Assembly: GCF_000717655.1 (NCBI RefSeq)
Contig: NZ_JNZY01000018.1
Location: 66,218 to 130,217, forward strand
DNA: 64,000 nucleotides
DNA from: Streptomyces katrae
Lineage (GTDB): Bacteria; Actinomycetota; Actinomycetes; Streptomycetales; Streptomycetaceae
Direction of reading: 5' to 3'
Numbering within the stretch: the stretch's first letter is position 1; every line of letters begins with the position of its first letter. Shown here in pieces: positions 38,324-47,090 of this stretch. The notes under the pieces are model-generated. The model was not told the origin of the DNA. It made no database searches and saw only the letters and a program-made list of their open reading frames with translations. The position numbers and the translations under genes are program-made.

Positions 38324-38453
38324 GGTGCGCTCCTGGGCCCGGCGGCGACGGCGGGCTGTGTGGGGTCTCGTTGTTGCTTGCTCGTGTTCCTCTAGTGGCG
38401 CACAGCAAACTGCTTGCCACCACCTGAACGTCAACACGGCACAGCAGAGCCTA

Positions 38454-38474
38454 TGACTTCACTTCCTGAAGTCA
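38454..38474. promoter_or_regulatory. Dyad operator candidate upstream of glcP
   Basis: TGACTTC and GAAGTCA arms (7 bp) are spaced by 7 bases. The inner ACTTC-CT-GAAGT is itself a perfect inverted repeat. The site lies about 130 bases upstream of the glcP TTG in a comparatively AT-rich stretch. A second dyad, TTCATTAAGTGAA, is at 38532-38544. No regulator can be named from the sequence. Confidence 0.4.
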
Positions 38475-38551
38475 ATAGGGGGGATGAACCCGATTCCTCA
38501 CAGAGCTCACTCAAGTGCTCCGACACATGTGTTCATTAAGTGAAGCGAAGG

Positions 38552-41500
38552 TCAACGAAGTCGCTGGCTGATGACCTTGGAGACACCGTCGCCCTGCATG
38601 GAGACGCCGTACAGCGCGTCGGCGACCTCCATCGTCCGCTTCTGGTGGGTGATGACGATCAGCTGGGAGCTCTCCTGGAGCTCCTCCATGATCCGGATCA
38701 GCCGCTGCAGATTGGTGTCGTCGAGCGCGGCCTCGACCTCGTCCATCACGTAGAACGGGCTGGGCCGGGCCTTGAAGATGGACACCAGCAGGGCGACGGC
38801 CGTCAGCGACCGCTCGCCGCCGGAGAGCAGGGAGAGCCGCTTGACCTTCTTGCCGGGCGGCCGGGCCTCGACGTCCACCCCGGTGGTCAGCATGTTGTCG
38901 GGGTCGGTGAGGATCAGCCGGCCCTCGCCGCCGGGGAACAGCCGCGAGAACACGCCTTCGAACTGCCGGGCCGTGTCCCGGTAGGCCTCCGTGAACACCT
39001 GCTCGACGCGCTCGTCGACCTCCTTCACGACCTGAAGGAGATCGGCCCGGGTCTTGCGCAGGTCCTCGAGCTGCTCGCTCAGGAACCGGTGGCGCTCCTC
39101 CAGCGCCGCGAACTCCTCCAGGGCGAGCGGGTTGACCTTGCCGAGCTGCTGGTACGCCCGCTCGGCCGCCTTGAGCCGCTTCTCCTGCCGGGCGCGTACG
39201 AAGGGTCCCGGCTCGGCGTCCTCGTCCGGCTCCTCGCCCTCGGCGGGCGGGCTCGGCGGCACGGGCTGGTCCGGCCCGTACTCGGCGACGAGACCGGCGG
39301 CCTCGATCCCGAACTCCTCCAGCGCCCGCGTCTCCACCTGCTCGATGCGCAGCCGCTTCTCGGCGCCGAGCACCTCGCCGCGGTGCACGGAGTCGGTGAG
39401 CTTGTCGAGCTCGCCCTTGAGGTCGCGGCCGCGGGTCCGGGCGTCGCCGAGCTCCCGCTCCCGCAGCCCCTTGGCGTGCTCGGCGGCGGCGCGCTCCTGT
39501 TCGGCCCGGCGCAGCGAGACCTCCAGGTGTGCGAGCAGCTGCCGGGCTCCGTCGGCGACGGCGCGGGCCACCTCGGACTCGTGGCGCAGCCGGGCGCGGC
39601 GCCGCTCGGCGCGGGCCCGGGCTTCCCGCTCGGCGCGTGCGCCGCGATCCAGGGAATCGGCCCGCCCGGCCAGCCCCTTGACCCGTTCCTCATGGGTCCT
39701 GAGCTGCAGCCGGGCCTCCATCTCGGTCTGCCGGGCGTTGGCCCCGTCGGCGGCGAGCCGGTCCCGCACGGCGGTGTCGGGCTCCTCCGCACCACCATCC
39801 CCGACGGGGTCATCCTCCTCGGCGATCGCCAGTCGTTCGGCGCACTCCTCGACCTCGGCCAGCGCCTGCTCCAGCGCGTCCTGGGCCTTGGCCGCGGCGG
39901 CGGCGCTGCGCTCGGCCTCGCCGGCTGCACCCTTCGCCTGCCCGGCGAGCCGCCCCAGCTGCTGCGCCACCCCGGCCCGGGCCTGCTCCCCGGCCCGTCG
40001 GCGCTCGCCGATCTCCTCCACCCGCGCGACGAGTTCCCGCCGCAGGGCCTGGGCGGCATCCCGGCGTGCACCGAGCTCCACGCACTGCGTGTCGAGCCGT
40101 ACGAGCTCTGCCTCCGCCTCGTCGACGGCGGCCTGCACCTCGATCAGACTGGGCACCCCGGCGGAACCCCCGTGCGCGAGGTGCGCGCCGAGCACGTCCC
40201 CGTCGAGGGTCACGGCAACGAGGTCGGGCCGCGTCCCGACCACCCCTTCGGCCTCGTCGAGCGTCCGGACGACGACGTACTCCCGCAGCACCCAGCCCAC
40301 GGCCCGTACGACCTCCGCGTCCCCCTGCACCAACCCCACGGCGGGCAACGCCGCCACGCTCGGCGCGGCTCCCTGCCCGCCCGCGCCAGGCCACCCCGGC
40401 CCAGCCGGCGCGGGTTCCGGGGCGGAGCCCCGGTTTCGGGAGGGGGCGGGGTGGGGGAACGCTCCCCCCGGCCCGATGCGGTCGCCGGCAGACTCCCCGG
40501 GGACCGGGGACGCAGCCGAGGGGCCGCCCACGCCGACGGCGGCCTGGCCCGGCACGCCGGTGGCCACGGCCCCGGGAAACGGGGGCCCGGCCGAAGAGCC
40601 CGCCGGGTACGCGGCATCCGCGCCCGCGGCGGCCTCACCCATCGGGCCGCCCGTGGCCGACGCCCGGCTCGGGAACGGGATCCCGCCCTCCGGAGCCCGG
40701 GCACCCGCGCCCGCGGCGGCCTCGCCCACCGGGTACGCGGCATCCGCGCCCGCGAGCGCCTGGCCCGGGATCGGGATACCGGGCGACGGGTCCGGCCGGG
40801 GCGCGATGAGGAGGGTGGCTCGGCCCGCGTCCGCGTCCCGCAGGTGGCGGATGGCGTCGGCCGCCGCCCCCGGGGAGGTCACCGCCAGCGCGTCCGCCGC
40901 CGCGCCCAGTGCCGCCGCCACCGCGACCTCGTACCCCGGGGTCACCGTCAGCCGTTCCGCGGCCGGCCCCAGCAGCCCGGCCAGCCGCTCCCGCGCCGCG
41001 AGCAGCGCCCCCGTGCCGTCCTTCCTCCGCAGCCCCAGCGCCAGCGCATCCCGCCGCGCCGACACCGCCGCCCGCGACTTCTCCGCGGCCGTCACCGCCT
41101 CCCGCGCCGCCGTCTGCGCGGCCTCCGCCGCCGCGAGCTCCGCCCGCGCCGCGGCGTACTCCTCGTCCACCGCCGGGTCCTCGAGCCCGCCGACCTCCTC
41201 GGCCAGCGCTTCGTACTCCGCCTGCGCGGCCCCGGCCCGGGACTCGGCCGCGTCCCGCGCCGCCACCAGCCGGTCGATCTCCGCCTGTGCGGCCCCCGCC
41301 CGGGACCGGGCAGCGCCCAGCCGCCCCGTCAGCCGCGCCAGCGCTTCGCGCCGTTCGGCGATGGCCCGCGCCGCGTCCCGCAGCCGCCGTTCTTCCCCGG
41401 CCAGCGACCGCTCCAGTTCCGCCCGGTGCTCGACGGTGTCCTCCAGCGCCCGCGAGGCCGCCTCCAGCGCGGCCGTCAGCTCCGCCTCCTGCTCGCGGAT

Positions 41501-42508
41501 CCGCGCGGCCTCCCGCTCCATGTCCTCCGGATCGCGGCCGCGCCGCTCGTCCTCCGCCGGAGCCGAGGCCGACTTGACCCGCGCGTCGGCCAGGGACGCG
41601 GTCCCCCGTACCCGCTCGGCCAGCTGCGACAGCTCGTACCAGGTCTGCTGGGCCCGCTGGAGCCGCGGCGTCAGCTGCCGCACCGTTTCCTCGAGCTGCG
41701 CCTCGTGCCGCAACGCCTCAGCGAGCTGGGCCTCGGCCGCCTCCTTGCGCTCCTTCAGCGCCGCCTCGTCCGCGATCTCCGCGTCCAGCGCCCCCCGCAG
41801 CGTGACCAGGTCGTCGGCGAGCAGCCGCAGCCGTGCGTCGCGCAGGTCGGCCTGGATGACGGCGGCCCGCCGGGCCACGGCGGCCTGCCGCCCCAGCGGC
41901 TTCAGCTGCCGCCGCAGTTCGTCGTTGAGGTCCTGCACGCGCGCGAGATTGGCCTGCATCGCGTCCAGCTTCCGCAGCGCCTTCTCTTTGCGCTTGCGGT
42001 GCTTGAGTACGCCGGCCGCCTCCTCGATGAAGGCGCGGCGGCCCATCGGATCGGCGTGCAAGACGGAGTCGAGCTGGCCCTGGCCGACGATGACGTGCAT
42101 CTCGCGGCCGATGCCGGAGTCGGAGAGCAGTTCCTGGATGTCGAGCAGCCGGCAGGTGTCGCCGTTGATCTGGTACTCGCTGCTGCCGCCGCGGAACATG
42201 ATCCGCGTGATGGTGACCTCGGCGTACTCGATCGGCAGGGCGCCGTCGGAGTTGTCGATGGTCAGCGAGACCTCGGCGCGCCCGAGCGGCGGCCGCCCGG
42301 TGGTCCCGGCGAAGATGACGTCCTCCATCTTGCCGCCGCGCAGGGACTTGGCCCCCTGCTCCCCCATGACCCAGGACAGCGCGTCCACCACGTTGGACTT
42401 GCCCGAGCCGTTCGGGCCCACGACGCAGGTGATGCCGGGCTCGAAGCGCAGGGTGGTTGCAGAGGCGAAGGACTTGAAGCCACGCAGGGTCAGGGACTTG
42501 AGGTGCAC
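38552..42508 (-). CDS. smc: Chromosome segregation ATPase SMC
   Basis: Condensin subunit that organises and separates chromosomes. The 1318-residue protein has N-terminal Walker A (GPNGSGKSNVVDALSW), two long coiled coils (about 170-500 and 760-1080), a hinge, and a C-terminal signature LLSGGERSLTAVALLVS with Walker B FYVMDEVEAALDD. Bacterial SMCs are usually near 1190 residues. The excess is a Gly/Ala/Pro-rich insertion at about residues 570-710, on the N-side of the hinge, between ATLLIAPRPDPSPG and LVQGDAEVVRAVG. It is built partly of direct repeats and contains DNA like an extragenic repeat, all in frame. Confidence 0.95.
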   Translation of the reverse strand: MHLKSLTLRGFKSFASATTLRFEPGITCVVGPNGSGKSNVVDALSWVMGEQGAKSLRGGKMEDVIFAGTTGRPPLGRAEVSLTIDNSDGALPIEYAEVTITRIMFRGGSSEYQINGDTCRLLDIQELLSDSGIGREMHVIVGQGQLDSVLHADPMGRRAFIEEAAGVLKHRKRKEKALRKLDAMQANLARVQDLNDELRRQLKPLGRQAAVARRAAVIQADLRDARLRLLADDLVTLRGALDAEIADEAALKERKEAAEAQLAEALRHEAQLEETVRQLTPRLQRAQQTWYELSQLAERVRGTASLADARVKSASAPAEDERRGRDPEDMEREAARIREQEAELTAALEAASRALEDTVEHRAELERSLAGEERRLRDAARAIAERREALARLTGRLGAARSRAGAAQAEIDRLVAARDAAESRAGAAQAEYEALAEEVGGLEDPAVDEEYAAARAELAAAEAAQTAAREAVTAAEKSRAAVSARRDALALGLRRKDGTGALLAARERLAGLLGPAAERLTVTPGYEVAVAAALGAAADALAVTSPGAAADAIRHLRDADAGRATLLIAPRPDPSPGIPIPGQALAGADAAYPVGEAAAGAGARAPEGGIPFPSRASATGGPMGEAAAGADAAYPAGSSAGPPFPGAVATGVPGQAAVGVGGPSAASPVPGESAGDRIGPGGAFPHPAPSRNRGSAPEPAPAGPGWPGAGGQGAAPSVAALPAVGLVQGDAEVVRAVGWVLREYVVVRTLDEAEGVVGTRPDLVAVTLDGDVLGAHLAHGGSAGVPSLIEVQAAVDEAEAELVRLDTQCVELGARRDAAQALRRELVARVEEIGERRRAGEQARAGVAQQLGRLAGQAKGAAGEAERSAAAAAKAQDALEQALAEVEECAERLAIAEEDDPVGDGGAEEPDTAVRDRLAADGANARQTEMEARLQLRTHEERVKGLAGRADSLDRGARAEREARARAERRRARLRHESEVARAVADGARQLLAHLEVSLRRAEQERAAAEHAKGLRERELGDARTRGRDLKGELDKLTDSVHRGEVLGAEKRLRIEQVETRALEEFGIEAAGLVAEYGPDQPVPPSPPAEGEEPDEDAEPGPFVRARQEKRLKAAERAYQQLGKVNPLALEEFAALEERHRFLSEQLEDLRKTRADLLQVVKEVDERVEQVFTEAYRDTARQFEGVFSRLFPGGEGRLILTDPDNMLTTGVDVEARPPGKKVKRLSLLSGGERSLTAVALLVSIFKARPSPFYVMDEVEAALDDTNLQRLIRIMEELQESSQLIVITHQKRTMEVADALYGVSMQGDGVSKVISQRLR
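40394..40475 (+). repeat. Extragenic-repeat-like DNA inside the smc hinge region
   Basis: Contains CCCCGGCCCAGCCGGCGCGG and a CCGGGGC-GGA-GCCCCGG hairpin (40417-40433), followed by a G-rich run. The arrangement resembles the repeats that follow genes at 6334-6357 and 25581-25604. Here it is translated as part of smc without breaking the frame. Confidence 0.45.
40603..40754 (+). repeat. Direct repeats within the smc insertion
   Basis: A 26-base sequence starting CCGGGTACGCGGCATCCGCG occurs identically at 40603-40628 and 40729-40754, 126 bases apart. A nearly identical neighbouring block (CGCCCGCGGCGGCCTC) follows the first copy and precedes the second. The repeat distance is a multiple of three, so duplication keeps the frame. 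Confidence 0.6.
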
Positions 42509-42652
42509 GCCGCCGGACTCTACCTTTCGCGTTCGGTTTCACCCATGAAGGTGCAGGGCACAACTGACGCTAAAGGAATCGGCCGCCCCACCTGGCCCAA
42601 CGCTCTCGCGCTCGCCTGGCGCGGTGGTCGACCACGCGGTGGTCAAAGAAAG

Positions 42653-42674
42653 AAGGGACGCCGGAGCGTCCCTT
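42653..42674 (-). terminator. Intrinsic terminator after the small coiled-coil gene
   Basis: A 9-bp perfect stem (AAGGGACGC with GCGTCCCTT) closes a 4-nt loop. On the minus strand it is followed by CTTTCTTTG, a U-rich tail. It lies 56 bases after the stop of the coiled-coil gene and 145 bases upstream of smc. The remaining gap bases, 42509-42652, presumably hold the smc promoter and show a GTGGTCGACCAC palindrome near 42624. Confidence 0.65.
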
Positions 42675-42729
42675 GCAGATCATGCGGGGCTGTAGTCGTG
42701 CGACGAGTTGAGCGCGGATCAGGTGAGCG

Positions 42730-42945
42730 TCAGGTGAGCGCAGGCTCCGCCTGGGGTACGTCGATGTCGATGCGGTCCAGCAGCGAGTCTCCGTGCTGAG
42801 CGGCGGCCGCGTTCAGCGCGTCGTTTTCGGACTGAATCCGTACGAGCTCGGACTCGAGGTCCTGGACGCGCTGCTGAAGCCGTCGCATCTCGGCGAGGAG
42901 TCGCGGATCGGAACCGCCGACGTAACCGAGAAGCGCCTTTGCCAT
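42730..42945 (-). CDS. Small conserved coiled-coil protein
   Basis: A 71-residue protein (MAKALLGYVGGSDPRLLAEM to QAEPALT). A heptad-like central helix (RRLQQRVQDLESELVRIQSE) suggests a coiled coil, followed by an acidic tail. No function known to me. It is found upstream of smc in Streptomyces. The ATG at 42945 has GGAGG about 10 bases upstream. The open frame continues further 5' but without conservation. It ends in front of a good terminator, so it is a separate transcription unit from smc. Confidence 0.7.
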   Translation of the reverse strand: MAKALLGYVGGSDPRLLAEMRRLQQRVQDLESELVRIQSENDALNAAAAQHGDSLLDRIDIDVPQAEPALT

Positions 42946-43294
42946 GATGGATGGTCCTCCACACTGAGTGACCGACCGAAGCGGTGTGGGTCGTGAGGGA
43001 ATCGCACCCGCGGATGTCCGGCAGCGACTGTGAGTCACTGCGCTTACTAGTACCAGCACTGCCAAACAGCTCAGGTGCGCGGGGCTTCCAGCGTCTCACC
43101 AAAAAGTTTGACGGTCAACACGATCACGCCCCGTATCGGCGGGCAGCCCGGCTCTCCCAAGGGTTGTGGAGATCGTCCGCTCCTTCGAGCCTTCCACGGT
43201 TCGGGCCGGCCGGCAACGCGTCGACGGCGAACGTGCAGATCCGACCGGGTACGGACCACCGGGAGATGTGATCAGTACATGATCAGTCGATCGG
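42946..43294. other. Intergenic region without a supportable gene
   Basis: This 349-base gap separates the small coiled-coil gene from acyP. Short open frames on both strands (for example 43071-43259) have no ribosome binding site or recognisable similarity. I looked for a tRNA or another structured RNA and found none. It must contain the promoter of the coiled-coil gene. Confidence 0.4.
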
Positions 43295-43576
43295 TCACCG
43301 CATGGCGAAACCGTCGTAGCCACCGCGCGGTGTGCCCCAGATCTCTGTCACTCCGTCCACCCTCCCGGGCGTGTCGGCGGAGCGCAGCCAGTCGAGCAGC
43401 CGGTGGCAATTCTCACGTTGACCTTCGGCCACCACCTGCACTCGTCCGTCGTCGAGGTTGAGCGCGAACCCGACGACTCCGCCGATCTCCAGCGCATTGG
43501 CCCTGGTGAACCAGCGGAAGCCCACTCCCTGTACACGGCCGCGCACCCAGGCGGTCAGGCGGACATCTTCGTTCAT
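43295..43576 (-). CDS. acyP: Acylphosphatase
   Basis: Hydrolyses the carboxyl-phosphate bond of acylphosphates. The 93-residue protein has the catalytic Arg in [17 protein letters not shown] and the catalytic Asn region in [17 protein letters not shown]. Length and order of motifs are standard for the family. It lies between smc and mutM, as in several actinobacteria, and diverges from the CAP-domain gene. Confidence 0.93.
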   Translation of the reverse strand: MNEDVRLTAWVRGRVQGVGFRWFTRANALEIGGVVGFALNLDDGRVQVVAEGQRENCHRLLDWLRSADTPGRVDGVTEIWGTPRGGYDGFAMR

Positions 43577-43710
43577 GCGTGAACGCTAACCGGGCGAAGA
43601 GTTTCGGCCCACATCGCCCCCGCGCCCCATGGCGTACAGTCGCGCAGCAATGAACTCACCCATTTGGGTGAGTAAGGGATGATCTTGAGCTGCAAGGAAG
43701 GTACGCGCCG

Positions 43711-44616
43711 ATGGGACGCCACCGACTCCCCGCCGCACCGGACCGCGGCGACAGGCGCCGCACCCTCGTACGGGGCGGCCTGCTGGGCGTCTCCGTGGCC
43801 GTGGCCCTCGGCACGGCGGCGGTGACCACCGGCATGGTGCCGGTCAGCACCTCCTTCCCCTATGTCGGCGTCAGCGCCGACAGCCCGGCCGCCGCGACGC
43901 GGCCCGAGGCAGCGGCCTCGCCGAGCCCCCGCACCGCGCCCGAGCAGCAGAGCGGCCTGGCCAACCTGTCCGGCCGCGCCTCCTCGGGCCCCGACACGAG
44001 CAGCCCGTCCCCCTCGGCCTCCCCCTCGCCGTCGACCTCTCCTTCCCCGTCGGCCTCGCCGAGTCCCTCCGCCTCGCCCACCCCGTCCGCCTCCGCCTCC
44101 ACTTCGGCCCCTGCCAAGCAGGCGCCGAAGCCGGCGCCGAAGCCGGAGAAGAAGCCGGACCCGGTTCCGGTGCCGCCGAAGCCCAAGCCGGCCGCACCCA
44201 AGCCGCCGGCCCCGCCCGCCCCGACGCCCGACGACGGCCACTCCGCGGAGGAGTCCGCCGTACTCGCCCTGGTCAACCAGGAGCGCGCGCAGGCAGGCTG
44301 CGGTCCGGTCCGGGCGAACCCGCCGCTCGCGGCGCTGGCCGGAGCCTTCAGCAAGGACATGGCCACCCGCGGCTTCTTCGACCACACCGACCCCGACGGG
44401 AACACCCCCTGGGACCGCGCCACCCAAGCGGGTCTCTCCGGCCTCGGCGGCGAGAACATCGCCCGCGGCCAGGGCGACGCCCAGGCGGTCATGAACGCGT
44501 GGATGAACAGTCCGGGCCACAAGGCGAACATCCTCAACTGCGAGTTCCGCACCCTGGGCGTCGGCGCCCACTTCGCGGCCGGCGGCCCCTGGTGGACCCA
44601 GGACTTCGGCTTCTAG
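43711..44616 (+). CDS. CAP-domain (SCP/PR1-like) secreted or membrane-anchored protein
   Basis: A 301-residue protein. N-terminal hydrophobic segment (LLGVSVAVALGTAAVTTGMV), then a long Ser/Pro-rich linker with SPSPSASPS repeats and a Lys/Pro stretch. A C-terminal CAP domain begins near residue 180: ESAVLALVNQERAQAGCGPV, FFDHTDPDGNTPWDRA, GENIARGQGDAQAVMNAWMN, then SPGHKANILNCEFRTLGVG. The His and Glu typical of the CAP cavity are present. Bacterial CAP proteins are exported, but their biochemical role is not known. Confidence 0.9.
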   Translation: MGRHRLPAAPDRGDRRRTLVRGGLLGVSVAVALGTAAVTTGMVPVSTSFPYVGVSADSPAAATRPEAAASPSPRTAPEQQSGLANLSGRASSGPDTSSPSPSASPSPSTSPSPSASPSPSASPTPSASASTSAPAKQAPKPAPKPEKKPDPVPVPPKPKPAAPKPPAPPAPTPDDGHSAEESAVLALVNQERAQAGCGPVRANPPLAALAGAFSKDMATRGFFDHTDPDGNTPWDRATQAGLSGLGGENIARGQGDAQAVMNAWMNSPGHKANILNCEFRTLGVGAHFAAGGPWWTQDFGF

Positions 44617-44631
44617 CCGCGGCACCGCGGC
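44616..44631 (+). terminator. Short hairpin at the end of the CAP gene
   Basis: GCCGCGG and CCGCGGC arms with a CA loop begin on the last base of the stop codon. The small loop weakens the call. Confidence 0.3.
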
Positions 44632-44694
44632 GAGCACTTACCAACCGAAAGCGCACGCTTCTGGCGAGCGCTGTGCGGAGTTAAGCTGGTCGCC

Positions 44695-45072
44695 ATGGAG
44701 ACACAGCTTCCGTTCGACGCCTTCGCGCGCGCGTGCCCGTCCCGGGAGACGCTGGAGCACGTCACGGGCCGCTGGGGCAGCCTCACCGTGGGCGCCCTGC
44801 GGGACGGCTCGTGCCGCTTCAACGAACTGCGCCGCAAGGTCGACGGCGTGAGCGAGAAGATGCTCTCCCAGACCCTGCAGGCGCTGGAGCGCGACGGCAT
44901 CGTCCACCGCGAGGCGCAGCCGACGAACCCGCCGCGCGTCGACTACGAGCTGACCCCGCTCGGCATCGAGGTCGCCGACCGGCTGCTCGCCCTCATCCAC
45001 TTCCTCGAGGGCAGCATGCCCCGGGTACTGACCGCCCGGGAGTCCTACGACGCGACGCGCGGCGGCCGCTGA
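44695..45072 (+). CDS. HxlR-family winged-helix transcriptional regulator
   Basis: A 125-residue MarR-like regulator of the HxlR family. A conserved Cys is near the N-terminus ([19 protein letters not shown]), then the DNA-binding motif [20 protein letters not shown] and wing [16 protein letters not shown]. HxlR proteins often respond to aldehydes or redox stress through that Cys. Here the target is unknown. Its 3' end overlaps the 3' end of mutM by 28 bases on the opposite strand. Confidence 0.9.
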   Translation: METQLPFDAFARACPSRETLEHVTGRWGSLTVGALRDGSCRFNELRRKVDGVSEKMLSQTLQALERDGIVHREAQPTNPPRVDYELTPLGIEVADRLLALIHFLEGSMPRVLTARESYDATRGGR

Positions 45073-45905
45073 CAGCGCGGGCAGAAGTAGCTGGACCGGT
45101 TCATCCACGGGCGGCGCCGCATCGGGGTGCCGCAGCGCCGGCAGGGCTCGTCCTCACGCCCGTAGGCGTCGAGCGAACGGTCGAAGTAGCCGGACTCGCC
45201 GTTCACGTTGACGTAGAGACTGTCGAAGCTGGTGCCGCCGACTTCGAGGGCCGCGTTCATCACGTCCCGCACATGCCCGAGGAGTTCCGCGCTCCGGGGG
45301 CGCGTCAGCGTGGCGGTGGGGCGCTCGTAGTGCAGCCTGGCCCGCCACAGCGCCTCGTCTGCGTAGATGTTGCCGACCCCGCTGATCAGGGACTGGTCCA
45401 GCAGGGCCCGCTTGACGGTGGTCCGCCTGGCGCGCAGGGCCGCGTGGTACGCCGCCTCGTCGAAGAGGGGGTCCAGCGGGTCCCGGGCGATGTGCGCGAT
45501 GACGTCGGGCAGCCCGTCGGCCGTGTTCTCGTGGAGCGAGAGACCGCCGAAGGTGCGCTGGTCGACGAAGCGGAGCTCGGTCCCGGCGGTGTCCCGGAAG
45601 CGCACCCGGATGCGCAGGTGCTTCTCGTCGGCCGCCTCCTCGGGCTGCACGAGGAGCTGTCCGCTCATGCCGAGGTGCCCGAGCACGGAGAGGTCCCGCC
45701 CCTCCAGGGGCAGCCACAGGTACTTGCCGCGCCGCTGCGCGACCCCGATCGTCTCGCCCGTCAGCCGCGCCGCGAAATCGGCCCCGCCGGCGGGGTGTCG
45801 GCGTACCGCGCGCGGGTGCAGCACCTCGACGGCCTCGACGGTCCGGCCGGCCACCCAACGCTCCAAGCCCCGCCGTACGACTTCGACTTCGGGCAGCTCG
45901 GGCAC
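45045..45905 (-). CDS. mutM: Formamidopyrimidine-DNA glycosylase (Fpg)
   Basis: Base-excision repair enzyme for 8-oxoguanine and formamidopyrimidines. The 286-residue protein has the N-terminal catalytic Pro2 and Glu3 ([15 protein letters not shown]), the Lys in RRGKYLW, the helix-two-turn-helix [14 protein letters not shown], and a C-terminal zinc finger (CRRCGTPM then YFCPRCQ). It lies 135 bases from rnc. Its tail overlaps that of the convergent HxlR gene. Confidence 0.96.
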   Translation of the reverse strand: MPELPEVEVVRRGLERWVAGRTVEAVEVLHPRAVRRHPAGGADFAARLTGETIGVAQRRGKYLWLPLEGRDLSVLGHLGMSGQLLVQPEEAADEKHLRIRVRFRDTAGTELRFVDQRTFGGLSLHENTADGLPDVIAHIARDPLDPLFDEAAYHAALRARRTTVKRALLDQSLISGVGNIYADEALWRARLHYERPTATLTRPRSAELLGHVRDVMNAALEVGGTSFDSLYVNVNGESGYFDRSLDAYGREDEPCRRCGTPMRRRPWMNRSSYFCPRCQRPPRVAS

Positions 45906-45983
45906 GGCGGTCCTCCGGATGGGGTGCGTTCTGGTCGCTCCCGGCGAGCGTACCGGCCTGCCCCGCCGGGCCCGGAAACGGGT

Positions 45984-46014
45984 CCGCCCGCCCCTGCGCG
46001 GCAGGGACGGGCGG
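45984..46014 (-). terminator. Hairpin downstream of rnc
   Basis: A 14-bp stem with one C-A mismatch (CCGCCCG-C-CCCTGC with GCAGGG-A-CGGGCGG) closes a 3-nt loop. It lies 27 bases past the rnc stop and about 80 bases before mutM. No U tract. Confidence 0.55.
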
Positions 46015-46040
46015 GAGATCCCGAAGGAAGGGCTCAGCCG

Positions 46041-46895
46041 TTAGGCGTCGGTTTCGGCGGGCGTCGGCGACCCGCCGTCCTCGGCCGGGGCCTCGGTGTC
46101 GGCCGGGGCCGCCACCGTGACCTTTGCGGCCGCGGAGGCAGCGGCTTCCGCCGCGATCCGCTCGTCCGCCTTGGCACGGATACCGCGCCAAGCGGATTCC
46201 GCAGCCTGCTGTTCCGCTTCCTTCTTGCTGCGGCCGGTGCCGGTGCCGTACGAGACACCACCGACGCGGGCGGCAGCGGTGAAGGTCTTCTCGTGGTCCG
46301 GACCGGTCTCGGTGACCAGGTATTCCGGCACGCCGAGGCCTTCGGCCGCCGTGAGCTCCTGGAGACTGGTCTTCCAGTCCAGGCCGGCCCCGAGGTTCGA
46401 GGACTTCTCGATGAGCGGGTCGAAGAGCCGGTGGACCAGCTCCGAGGCCGCTTCGAGGCCCTGGTCGAGGTAGACCGCGCCGATCACCGCTTCAAGGGTG
46501 TCGGCGAGGATGGAGGCCTTGTCCCGGCCACCCGTGCCCTCTTCACCCCGGCCGAGCCGGATGAAGGAGCCGAGGTCGAGGCCGCGCCCGACCTCCGCCA
46601 GTGCGCGCGAGTTGACCACCGCGGCCCGCAGTTTGGCCAGCTGGCCTTCGGGCAGGTCGGGGTGGGTCGTGTACAGCGTGTCCGTGACCACCAGGCCGAG
46701 CACGGAGTCCCCGAGGAACTCCAGACGCTCGTTGGTGGGCAGACCGCCGTTCTCGTACGCGTACGAGCGGTGGGTCAGTGCACGCACCAGAAGGGCGGAC
46801 TCGAGTCGATACCCGAGCCGCCCTTCCAGAAGCGTGTGGGACGAGGCCGCGTTGTTACTGTCTGCCTGCTTCTCAGCGTTGGACAGCTCAGACAT
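46041..46895 (-). CDS. rnc: Ribonuclease III (AbsB in Streptomyces)
   Basis: Cuts double-stranded RNA. In Streptomyces coelicolor the gene is known as absB, a global regulator of antibiotic synthesis. The 284-residue protein has the signature [16 protein letters not shown] and the second catalytic region [15 protein letters not shown], then a dsRNA-binding domain ([20 protein letters not shown] to [13 protein letters not shown]). An Ala/Glu-rich C-terminal tail of about 45 residues is usual in actinobacteria. The ATG at 46895 gives the conserved start. rpmF and yceD lie upstream in one operon. Confidence 0.95.
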   Translation of the reverse strand: MSELSNAEKQADSNNAASSHTLLEGRLGYRLESALLVRALTHRSYAYENGGLPTNERLEFLGDSVLGLVVTDTLYTTHPDLPEGQLAKLRAAVVNSRALAEVGRGLDLGSFIRLGRGEEGTGGRDKASILADTLEAVIGAVYLDQGLEAASELVHRLFDPLIEKSSNLGAGLDWKTSLQELTAAEGLGVPEYLVTETGPDHEKTFTAAARVGGVSYGTGTGRSKKEAEQQAAESAWRGIRAKADERIAAEAAASAAAKVTVAAPADTEAPAEDGGSPTPAETDA

Positions 46896-46914
46896 TGCGC
46901 CTCTCACCAGCCGC

Positions 46915-47088
46915 TCAGACCTCGAGGACCTGGCGCTTGTTGTAGGTGCCGCAGCTCGGGCACGCGATGTGCTGGAGCTTCGGCTCCTGGCAACGCTCAC
47001 ACGAAACCAGGGTGGGGACCGCAGCCTTCCACTGCGACCGGCGGTGGCGCGTGTTGCTGCGCGACATCTTCCGCTTCGGAACAGCCAC
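46915..47088 (-). CDS. rpmF: 50S ribosomal protein L32
   Basis: A 57-residue protein, [20 protein letters not shown] through [11 protein letters not shown]. It carries four Cys in two CxxC pairs (CERC at residues 30-33, CPSC at 43-46), so this is the zinc-binding form. The start is a GTG at 47088, 2 bases after the yceD stop, and rnc begins 19 bases beyond its own stop. The order yceD-rpmF-rnc is conserved. Confidence 0.95.
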   Translation of the reverse strand: MAVPKRKMSRSNTRHRRSQWKAAVPTLVSCERCQEPKLQHIACPSCGTYNKRQVLEV

Positions 47089-47090
47089 GG

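Noticed and set aside
38324..38437. N-terminal extension of glcP to an upstream ATG at 38437
   Set aside because: The added residues are polar and Arg-rich with no family similarity, whereas the TTG at 38323 has AGGAG at optimal spacing and matches the known N-terminus.
43071..43259. Short minus-strand open frame in the gap upstream of acyP
   Set aside because: No ribosome binding site, Arg-rich shadow composition, and no similarity that I recognise.
42946..43294. Possible tRNA or structured RNA gene in the gap
   Set aside because: No cloverleaf with a TTCGA-type T-arm could be built, and the inverted repeats are short.
43980..44160. Repetitive DNA in the CAP gene as a mobile or CRISPR-like repeat
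   Set aside because: It encodes a Ser/Pro-rich linker in frame, common in exported Streptomyces proteins.
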